From Saprospiraceae bacterium (GTDB lineage Bacteria; Bacteroidota; Bacteroidia; Chitinophagales; Saprospiraceae), in contig JAHDGD010000032.1 in the NCBI GenBank assembly GCA_020627825.1, forward strand, positions 1 to 34,099: 34,099 bases of DNA, in the 5' to 3' direction. The notes under the pieces are model-generated. The model ran no database searches. It was not told the DNA's origin and saw nothing but the letters and a program-made list of their open reading frames with translations. Position numbers and translations under genes: made by a program. Below are positions 27,093-34,099 of this stretch, one piece after another. Each line of letters starts with the position of its first letter. Position 1 is the first letter of the stretch.

Positions 27093-27692
27093 TTAAAAAT
27101 GTTTTACAAAACCAATTTTATACTCAAAAGGATTTTGATATAGAAATAGTTGTCCTAGCAATTCATAGGTTATCAACAGTTCGTAGAATCCATTCGTATA
27201 GCCTACTCCGGCGAATACGACAGGAAAATTGAATCTTTCCGTATCCGTTGCCGTTTGAATTTGTTCTTTCGAAAAGTACCCTCCTTCAACTTGTAAAATG
27301 ACTCGATTGGCTATAGTTGCTCTTGTAAAGGTTGTTGCTGAAAAATCACTTAAAGAGGTGCTAAAACCTGGTGACCAAAGGTAGGCAAAGTCGTACCGCA
27401 AGGAGAGTCCTGTAGAAAAATATTCATTCCATTTATAGGCGGCAAAAGGTTGAAGACCAAGAGCGAATACAGAACCGTTTGTTGTCCCTCCTATAAAAGG
27501 GCTATTGATATAGGCTCCCACATACACTTTACTTAAAAAATCATCAGACTCGTTTCTGTCGTCAGTATGTCTAGAAGACCTTTGGGCGAAAGCCGCATTT
27601 GTCATAAGGGTTACAAAAAGAAGAATAAAAAAGAAGTTCAGAAAGCTATTTGATACTTTTGATACTCTTTCAAAGGAATGAACTATATTCAT
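27093..27692 (-). CDS. Probable small outer-membrane beta-barrel protein
   Basis: A 199-residue exported protein. A long basic N-region (MNIVHSFERVSKVSNS) precedes a hydrophobic core (FLNFFFILLFVTLMTNAAFA) and a likely cleavage after AFA or AFAQ. The mature part begins with a charged RSSRHTDDRNESDD stretch. It then shows alternating strands with many aromatics and Gly (VYVGAYINSPFIGG, FALGLQPFAAYKW, YFSTGLSLRYDFAYLW, VILQVEGGYF, VVFAGVGYTNGFYELLITYEL), ending in YKIGFVKHF with a C-terminal Phe. This is typical of an 8-strand barrel. No specific family was recognised. It is convergent with the TonB receptor and divergent from the metalloprotease gene. Confidence 0.78.
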   Translation of the reverse strand: MNIVHSFERVSKVSNSFLNFFFILLFVTLMTNAAFAQRSSRHTDDRNESDDFLSKVYVGAYINSPFIGGTTNGSVFALGLQPFAAYKWNEYFSTGLSLRYDFAYLWSPGFSTSLSDFSATTFTRATIANRVILQVEGGYFSKEQIQTATDTERFNFPVVFAGVGYTNGFYELLITYELLGQLFLYQNPFEYKIGFVKHF

Positions 27693-27835
27693 GAGTTAAC
27701 TAATTTTATATATGTAACAAAAATGTAATATATATCTTTATTTATTACAGCTTTTTTATTGTTATATGGTATATTTAACATTTTATGCACTGTGACTGTT
27801 CTTAGATAATAAAACTCTACAAACATTTATTGTTA

Positions 27836-30800
27836 ATGAAGAAAACAATTTACTTACTGCTCTTATTCTTTTGCGCAACTATTCAAGCGCAAGATACAAA
27901 AACAACCCTTTTTTCTCAAAACCAATATAAATCTGCCTTGGAAGGTAAGATTACAAAGTATGAGATTTTACAATTACCTGTTGATCGATATTTCGAAGAA
28001 TTAAAGTCATTCGATAAGGCACAGGAGTTTATCATTGAAATAGGACAAGATGATGTAATTCCTTTGCAGATTATTCCAGAACAGGACTTAGTTGATCGTC
28101 AGATTGTTCGCACAGCTACTAAAGGATTGGTTAAAAGTCCTGAAGTATTTCCATATAAAGGACATGTGGAAAATAGCAACACCTATGCTCGATTAACCGT
28201 ATCAAGTAACATGTTTTATGTATATGTTCAAGGAGAAGGTTTTAGTCGATTTATAGAACCTTTACGATTTATTGTTCCAGATGCAGATCCTAGTTTGTAT
28301 ATCGTATATTACGGAGAGGATGTTATTCTACCAGAAGGAGATTTTTGTGCCTCAACACAAACGAAAAAAGCTAAAAACGAAATACATGCTCCTCAAAAAA
28401 GTACTAGTCAAGATGGAGAATGTTTCGAGACAGAATTAGCTCTTGCAAGTGATTTTCTGATGTATCAAAGTTATAACAACAGTGTTGATGATGTGATTGC
28501 GCGAAATGTAGGTGTGATGAATAATGTACAAGGAAACTATGATGATGAATTTGCAGATGAGATACAATTTGTGATCGTGGAGCAATATGTAAGCGATTGT
28601 TCAACTTGTGACCCTTGGTCTAGTAGTACAGATTCAGGTGTTTTATTAACGAGTTTTCGAGATTGGGGGCCAAATGGATTTGAAGAAGTTCATGATGTGG
28701 GGCATTTATGGAGTGCGAGAGATTTTGATGGTACAACGATCGGATTAGCTTATGTAGGTGTTATTTGTACAGGTTCTAGGTATGCAGTATTAGAAGATTT
28801 TAGTACAAACGCTAGTTTTATAAGAGTTTTGACGGCACATGAAATGGGGCATAATTTTGATGCTTTGCATGATGCAAGTGGGTCTAATACGATTATGGCA
28901 CCTTCCGTAAATACTGCAACTTCTTGGTCAACAGCTTCCATAAATGATATAGAAGCGCATTACAACTCACGAACATGTCTAGCAAATTGTGCTCCTCCGG
29001 CACCTCCTGTAAGTAATTTTTCAGCAAATTTAACGGAGTTATGTCCAGGTGCAACCATTCAATTTTTTGATGAGTCCGAAAATGCACCAGATTCGTGGAA
29101 TTGGACTTTTGTAGGAGGAACACCACTTAACTCTACTTTGCAGAACCCAACAGTGACGTATGATAATCCAGGAACATACAATGTGACACTAGAAACGACA
29201 AATGAGTCAGGATCTGATCAAGAAACGAAGTTTGGTTATATCACAGTAAGTTCAGATGGATTTGAATTTTTAATATTGGAAGATTTCGAAGATGGATTGG
29301 ATGGCTGGACGATACAGAATCCTGATAACTCGATAACATGGGAAACAATTGTTGTTCCAGGATCTACTGGAGGGAATACAGCTGTGTATATGAATAACTT
29401 CGATTATGATGATGGTGCAGGAGATGAAGATGGATTGGATACAGAAGTAATTGACTTGTCAGGACGAGAAAGTGTTACGCTTCAATTGGAATATGCTTTT
29501 GCTCGTTACAATAATAATTTTAATGATCGATTTAGAATAGTTGCAAGTACCGATGGTGGGGCTAATTTTACACAATTATTATTTGATGGATTTGAAACAG
29601 GTGGAGGAAACTTTGCCACTTCTCCGGATCAAACATCTGAATTTGCCCCATTGGATGCATCGGATTGGTGTATAGAAACTACTTATGGACCTGATTGTAT
29701 AACATTGGACCTTAGTGAATTTGCAGGAGAAGATGAATTTGTTTTACGATTCTTAAATATTTCAGGGTATGGAAACAATTTGTATGTAGACAATATTAGT
29801 TTATTTGCTAATTGTGCAGTATCCGAGCCACCGATTGCAAATTTTATAAGTGATGTTACTTCAGGATGTGCAGATTTAACCGTAAATTTTCAAGATTTAT
29901 CTTTGAATAGTCCTGAATCATGGTTTTGGTCTTTCCCAGGAGGAACACCAAGTACGTCAACAGAACAAAATCCTACGGTTATTTATACAGAAGCAGGGAA
30001 TTATACTGTTTCATTGACAGCTTCAAACGAAGTGGGTTCTAATGAAGTGACAGTTAATAGTTATATCACGGTATTCGATGAACCTGTGGCTGATTTTGCA
30101 GCTGATGTAAATGGTTCAACAGTTGATTTTACAAACAATTCAATAGGAGGAGGATCTTACACATGGGATTTTGGTGATGGTATGAGTAGTACTCAAGAGA
30201 ATCCAGTTCATACCTATACAGAAGATGGAGAATATATAGTTGTTTTAGTCGTAACCAATATATGTGGAACAAATTCATATTCGATACCTGTAGAAATATC
30301 TACAGCACCTGTGGCTAATTTTGAACAAGATGTTTTTGAAGGTTGTGCATCATTTGAAGTGCAATTTACCAACACGAGTTCTGCAAACGCGGATACATAT
30401 GAGTGGATTTTTCCGGGAGGAACACCTTCCGCGTCAAGTGAAGAGAATCCTACTGTAAGTTATACAGAAAGAGGTGTTTATGATGTAACTTTAATTGCAT
30501 ACAATGAAGCGGGGTCAGATACTTATGTAGCTGAACAAACAGTTGTCGTTAATGATGTGCCTGATATCGGATTTACGTTTACGATCAATGATAACACAGT
30601 TAGTTTTACAAACACGACTCAATTTGGTGATACGTACTTATGGTCATTCGGAGATGGAGAAACGAGTACTGATGAAAATCCAGTATATACCTATGATTCT
30701 GATGCAGCATATGTAGTAACACTTGAAGCAACCAATGAATGTGGTACAATTATGGTAGACCAAGAAGTTGTTATCAGTAATTTGCCATTCGCAAGTTTTA

Positions 30801-32962
30801 CCGTACCAAATACAGAAGGTTGTGCAGAATTTGTTGTGAATTTTGAGAACAATTCATCGTCCAATGCCGATAGTTATGAATGGTTTTTTGAAGGAGGAAG
30901 TCCGAATACATCAACTGAAGAAAACCCTATCGTTACGTATACAAGTGCCGGGGTATATGATGTAACATTGATTGCTACAAATGAAGAAGGATCGGATGTT
31001 TTGGTAGAAGAAAATTACATAACAGTTGGAGCATTACCTGAGGCTGATTTTTCATTCGTCCAAAATGAATTGATGTATTCTTTTACAAATGAATCATCAA
31101 ATGGCGATACGTATTCTTGGAATTTCGGTGACAATAACACGTCTTCACAAGAAAATCCAGTTCATACGTATTCAGAAGATGGCCAATATACAGTGGTTCT
31201 CATTGTAACGAATGCATGTGGTCAGGATGTACAAGAATTTACAGTAAATGTAGTAAGTGCTGTAAGTGCAGGGTTTTCGACCCCGGTTACTGAAGGATGT
31301 GCAGACTTCGAAGTTGCTTTCTCAAATGAATCATCTTCAAATGCAACTTCTTTTGAATGGAGTTTCCCTGGAGGAAATCCTAGTTCATCCACAGAAATGG
31401 AACCTGTAGTAACCTATACAGAGGCTGGTCAATATGCTGTGACTTTAATAGTGAGTAATGATGGTTTTACAGATGAAATCACACAAACTAATTATATCAT
31501 AGTAAACGATGTTCCGGTACCAAATTTTTCATTTGATTTCAATATGCTTGAAGTAGAATTTTTCAATTCTACAACGAATGCAGATTCATATGAATGGGAT
31601 TTTGGAGATAACACAACCAGTACGTTAGAAAATCCTAGTCATACATATGATTCATTTGGTGACTACAGTGTGACATTGAGTGCAACGAATGAATGTGGAA
31701 CGGTAACGGAGACCATTGAAATAAGTATTTCTAGTTTACCTGTTGCTAATTTTTCTTCAAATATTACAAGTGGATGTACAGTAGTAGAGATACAATTTGA
31801 AGATCTTTCAACCAGTAATTCGGATACATGGGAATGGACATTCGAAGGTGGATCACCAAGTTCAAGTTCAGAACAGAATCCTTTGATATCTTATGAAAAT
31901 GCAGGAACTTTTGACGTAAGTCTCACGGTAACAAATGAAAGTGGAAGTGATACTTACACCTTAGAAAATTATATAAGTATTAGTTCGTTACCTTTAGTGG
32001 AAGTAAGTCAAGAAGAGATGGGTAATGTTGTAGAATTTAGCGTAACAAGTAATAATACATCTGAATTTTTATGGATTGATGCATCTACAGGGAATACTTA
32101 TCCAGGCTCAACAGCAGAAATTGAGTTTCCAGCAGACGGAGTTTATATCGTAGAACTAGAGTCAACAAATGAATGCGGAACAGTCATTACTTCCCAAGCT
32201 GTAAATATCACAGCTTATCCCGATGCAAATTTTACGTCGGATTTTAATGAAGGATGTACGCCAGCAGAGATTCAATTTATGGACATGACAGAGGATGATC
32301 CTATCTCATTCTTATGGTCATTTGAAGGAGGAAGTCCAAGTGAAAGTATGGAACAAAACCCTCTGGTGTTTTACAATGAAAGTGGAAGTTATTCAGTGGA
32401 ATTAATTGCTCAAAATGAATATGGAAATGATACTATTGAATTTTTGCAATATATCAATTTGGAAGATGGTCCTACTGCGGATTTTGAATTTGAAATAAAT
32501 GGCGCAGAAGTAGAGTTTATGAATACATCTCAAGGAAATGGATCCATTAAATGGGATTTTGGCGATAATACTACAAGTGAAGATGATAATCCTGTTCACT
32601 TATATGATGTAATGGGAGATTACATTGTTACATTAATAATCGACAATGGATTAAATTGTCAAGATACGATTACGAAGACGTTATCGATTTTGGTGGATGA
32701 AGTAAAAGAAATAGAAGGATCAAAAGTTTCATTATATCCAAATCCGAATACAGGATTCTTTACACTTGAAATAGACCAATATTTAGAAAAAGACCTATCA
32801 TATAAAATAGTAAATGTTGTAGGACAAGTTGTAGAAACTGGGATATTAGATGTTAATAAATCGAAGGTAAATTTCTTTTCATTGAACTTAACACCTGGGT
32901 TGTATTTTGTAGAATTAAACTCGGAGAATGATCAAGGAATCTTACGGTTTGTTGTGCAATAA
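27836..32962 (+). CDS. T9SS type A secreted metalloprotease with 13 PKD-like domains
   Basis: A 1708-residue exported protein from ATG 27836; a TTG six bases upstream is less likely. The signal peptide is MKKTIYLLLLFFCATIQAQ. A propeptide-like region follows, then a zinc-peptidase domain with HEMGHNFDALHD (335-346), the HExxHxxxxxH form of metzincins, and a Met-turn methionine at 354 in IMAPS. This resembles reprolysin/ADAM-type (M12B-like) enzymes. Next come one PKD domain (about 390-475), a jelly-roll/MAM-like domain (about 475-660) and twelve PKD-like domains (about 665-1620). A type A sorting domain closes it (about 1625-1708: SLYPNPNTGFFTLEI, KIVNVVGQVV, LTPGLYFVEL). It is probably surface-anchored or released and degrades extracellular protein. 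The substrate is not known. Confidence 0.92.
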   Translation: MKKTIYLLLLFFCATIQAQDTKTTLFSQNQYKSALEGKITKYEILQLPVDRYFEELKSFDKAQEFIIEIGQDDVIPLQIIPEQDLVDRQIVRTATKGLVKSPEVFPYKGHVENSNTYARLTVSSNMFYVYVQGEGFSRFIEPLRFIVPDADPSLYIVYYGEDVILPEGDFCASTQTKKAKNEIHAPQKSTSQDGECFETELALASDFLMYQSYNNSVDDVIARNVGVMNNVQGNYDDEFADEIQFVIVEQYVSDCSTCDPWSSSTDSGVLLTSFRDWGPNGFEEVHDVGHLWSARDFDGTTIGLAYVGVICTGSRYAVLEDFSTNASFIRVLTAHEMGHNFDALHDASGSNTIMAPSVNTATSWSTASINDIEAHYNSRTCLANCAPPAPPVSNFSANLTELCPGATIQFFDESENAPDSWNWTFVGGTPLNSTLQNPTVTYDNPGTYNVTLETTNESGSDQETKFGYITVSSDGFEFLILEDFEDGLDGWTIQNPDNSITWETIVVPGSTGGNTAVYMNNFDYDDGAGDEDGLDTEVIDLSGRESVTLQLEYAFARYNNNFNDRFRIVASTDGGANFTQLLFDGFETGGGNFATSPDQTSEFAPLDASDWCIETTYGPDCITLDLSEFAGEDEFVLRFLNISGYGNNLYVDNISLFANCAVSEPPIANFISDVTSGCADLTVNFQDLSLNSPESWFWSFPGGTPSTSTEQNPTVIYTEAGNYTVSLTASNEVGSNEVTVNSYITVFDEPVADFAADVNGSTVDFTNNSIGGGSYTWDFGDGMSSTQENPVHTYTEDGEYIVVLVVTNICGTNSYSIPVEISTAPVANFEQDVFEGCASFEVQFTNTSSANADTYEWIFPGGTPSASSEENPTVSYTERGVYDVTLIAYNEAGSDTYVAEQTVVVNDVPDIGFTFTINDNTVSFTNTTQFGDTYLWSFGDGETSTDENPVYTYDSDAAYVVTLEATNECGTIMVDQEVVISNLPFASFTVPNTEGCAEFVVNFENNSSSNADSYEWFFEGGSPNTSTEENPIVTYTSAGVYDVTLIATNEEGSDVLVEENYITVGALPEADFSFVQNELMYSFTNESSNGDTYSWNFGDNNTSSQENPVHTYSEDGQYTVVLIVTNACGQDVQEFTVNVVSAVSAGFSTPVTEGCADFEVAFSNESSSNATSFEWSFPGGNPSSSTEMEPVVTYTEAGQYAVTLIVSNDGFTDEITQTNYIIVNDVPVPNFSFDFNMLEVEFFNSTTNADSYEWDFGDNTTSTLENPSHTYDSFGDYSVTLSATNECGTVTETIEISISSLPVANFSSNITSGCTVVEIQFEDLSTSNSDTWEWTFEGGSPSSSSEQNPLISYENAGTFDVSLTVTNESGSDTYTLENYISISSLPLVEVSQEEMGNVVEFSVTSNNTSEFLWIDASTGNTYPGSTAEIEFPADGVYIVELESTNECGTVITSQAVNITAYPDANFTSDFNEGCTPAEIQFMDMTEDDPISFLWSFEGGSPSESMEQNPLVFYNESGSYSVELIAQNEYGNDTIEFLQYINLEDGPTADFEFEINGAEVEFMNTSQGNGSIKWDFGDNTTSEDDNPVHLYDVMGDYIVTLIIDNGLNCQDTITKTLSILVDEVKEIEGSKVSLYPNPNTGFFTLEIDQYLEKDLSYKIVNVVGQVVETGILDVNKSKVNFFSLNLTPGLYFVELNSENDQGILRFVVQ
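29010..32700 (+). repeat. Array of PKD-like domain repeats, two alternating subtypes
   Basis: Subtype A has an early Cys (EGC or SGC) and the core WxFxGGxP followed by S-rich EQNPxVxY. Subtype B has WDFGDG or WxFGDN, then ENPxHTY, and a late Cys (TNECG). One A unit precedes the jelly-roll domain (29261-29820). After it come six A-B pairs in strict alternation. The fifth B unit is degenerate (FLWIDASTGNTYPGS). The last B unit lacks the usual late Cys position and has NCQD instead. Confidence 0.85.
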
Positions 32963-32984
32963 TAAAAAATTAAAGAATTTAAAT

Positions 32985-33024
32985 AAAGTGTATATACCGA
33001 TGGCAAGTATGTACACTTTGTTTG
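32985..33024 (+). terminator. Intrinsic terminator after the metalloprotease gene
   Basis: A 13-bp stem with one T-G pair (32985-32997 with 33007-33019) closes a 9-nt loop and is followed by GTTTGTTTT. It starts 22 nt after the stop codon. Confidence 0.68.
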
Positions 33025-33215
33025 TTTTAAGACGGAAAGCTGACAGTGTTCATTTAATTTATTGATTATAAATTGTATATAAGTTATAGTAATTTATATA
33101 TGTATTCCAGTGTTTATTAATTCTTTAAATTAATGTTAACAAAGCAATAAATTTTTATATTAGCGCGAATTCTAGATCTTGGGGCCTTCCAATATTTTAA
33201 ATTAATATTGGGATT

Positions 33216-34099
33216 TTGAAAAAGATTACAACCTTACTAAGCCTACTTTTATTTCTATTCAGTAGTACATTATTTGCGCAACCTGCCAATGATGATTGTG
33301 ATACACCTACTGCCATAACGGCCCTTGATGGTACCTGTATAACATATAATAATGAATTAGCGACACCTGATATTGCAGATGGTTCATGTTTTGTGGGGAC
33401 CAATACAAATAATGTATGGTTCACTTTTGTTGCTGATGGTCCAAATATCACCTTAGATTATGGTAATTTCGGTCTAACATTCGGGATTAACGCATCTCTT
33501 TTAGAAGTCACTGATTGTTCCTTCGCAGGTGTTACACAGTTGGTATGTGGATCAGGAGGTAATGCAGAAGTTTTTACTTTTAGTGGATTGACAGTAGGGA
33601 ATACTTATTACATCATGGTTAGTTTGTTCCAGCAAGGAGGGGCAGCTTATGAAGGCGATTTTGAATTATGTGTAACAAATCTTGCTTCTACGGCTCCGCC
33701 AAATGATGAGGCATGTTTTGCAGAGGTGGTTACTCCAAATGGCATTTGCGTTGATGGAACGACAATTGATGCTTCATCAGACTTTGCTACCAATATCTCA
33801 GTATGTGATGATGTGCCCGAACAAGGTGTATTTTTCTCATTTACTGCAGGAGCAGGAGATTTACTTGCAGAAATAGATGTAAATGATTTTACAGGTTCAG
33901 GAGAATTAACGGTAGTTTTTGGGCAATTTCCTGCGGGATGTACGGGCACTTTTGTTTTTAATCCAGACGTATATTGCGGCGGTTCAGGTACCGATATCAT
34001 TTCAGATGCTTTCTTGGAACCTGGAGAAGAATACTTTATATGGGTTTCCACAACAGAAGCGAATGAAGGTGATTTCGAAATATGCGTGACGGGTGTAGG
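33216..34099 (+). CDS. Secreted repeat protein, 3' end beyond window
   Basis: An open frame runs to the window edge (294 codons seen). The N-terminus reads KKITTLLSLLLFLFSSTLFAQ after a TTG at 33216, a good signal peptide. An in-frame stop lies at 33198-33200 and no ATG lies between it and the signal peptide, so TTG is the likely start. The mature part has two similar units of about 130 residues. Each begins with NDxC or NDEAC after a Pro/Asn turn, has a WFTF or FFSF strand, a G(N/E)xY(Y/F)I strand and ends GDFE(L/I)CVT. This resembles the pre-peptidase-like beta-sandwich repeats common in T9SS cargo. Any catalytic or sorting domain would lie outside the window. Confidence 0.8.
   Translation, partial: MKKITTLLSLLLFLFSSTLFAQPANDDCDTPTAITALDGTCITYNNELATPDIADGSCFVGTNTNNVWFTFVADGPNITLDYGNFGLTFGINASLLEVTDCSFAGVTQLVCGSGGNAEVFTFSGLTVGNTYYIMVSLFQQGGAAYEGDFELCVTNLASTAPPNDEACFAEVVTPNGICVDGTTIDASSDFATNISVCDDVPEQGVFFSFTAGAGDLLAEIDVNDFTGSGELTVVFGQFPAGCTGTFVFNPDVYCGGSGTDIISDAFLEPGEEYFIWVSTTEANEGDFEICVTGV

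Noticed and set aside
19298-27597. Look-alikes of the dispersed palindrome (GGCTTnCGCCCAAA) near 19298, 24582 and 27583
   Set aside because: Two encode the Ala-Gln end of signal peptides, where GCCCAA-type codons are common, and the symmetry is lost; likely coincidence.
29010-32700. DNA-level tandem repeats in the PKD region as a CRISPR or recombination array
   Set aside because: Repeats are diverged, about 250 nt long and in frame; they are protein domain repeats.

Overview
The window is a chromosomal piece of a low-GC Bacteroidota (the former Cytophaga-Flavobacterium-Bacteroides group). Evidence: the order tRNA-Thr, tuf, tRNA-Trp, secE, nusG, rplKAJL, rpoBC; secreted proteins ending in type IX secretion (T9SS) sorting domains of both type A and type B; a TonB-dependent receptor with an N-terminal carboxypeptidase-regulatory-like domain; starts without Shine-Dalgarno sequences; and several promoter -7 boxes matching the phylum consensus TAnnTTTG. 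The genus cannot be told from the sequence.

Layout. 1-12.9 kb: a highly conserved plus-strand block for translation and transcription (EF-Tu, SecE, NusG, L11, L1, L10, L7/L12, RpoB, RpoC). It has strong hairpin terminators after tuf and rpoC and a 12-bp hairpin between rplL and rpoB. 12.9-16 kb: an accessory strip with a VOC/glyoxalase-fold protein, an unrecognised 306-residue protein on the minus strand, a DUF1569 (DinB-like) protein and a CIA30-domain protein. A near-identical 20-nt element lies upstream of two of these genes. 16-23.7 kb: minus-strand genes for riboflavin synthase, a T9SS type B surface protein, RfbD, RfbC, Der, Era and a conserved protein of unknown function. From the last of these through rfbD the genes abut or overlap by 1-4 nt, as in one operon with a -7 box just upstream. 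23.9-27 kb: a NadR-like P-loop kinase, then a TPP riboswitch leading a TonB-dependent receptor, which points to uptake of thiamin or a precursor. 27-34 kb: a small beta-barrel-like protein, a 1708-residue T9SS type A metalloprotease carrying 13 PKD-like domains, and the start of another secreted protein cut by the window end.

The main points of interest are: (1) a strictly constant cysteine spacing at the junctions of the PKD array, suggesting inter-domain disulphide staples; (2) three exact copies of a palindrome whose T/A flanks have the opposite polarity to a terminator, one of them inside rfbD; (3) a TPP riboswitch whose P1 strand has a perfect 8-nt complement just before a T run, with no classic terminator visible; (4) an orphan gene and a shared promoter-proximal element in the accessory strip. 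No CRISPR array, phage, insertion sequence or defence island is visible.
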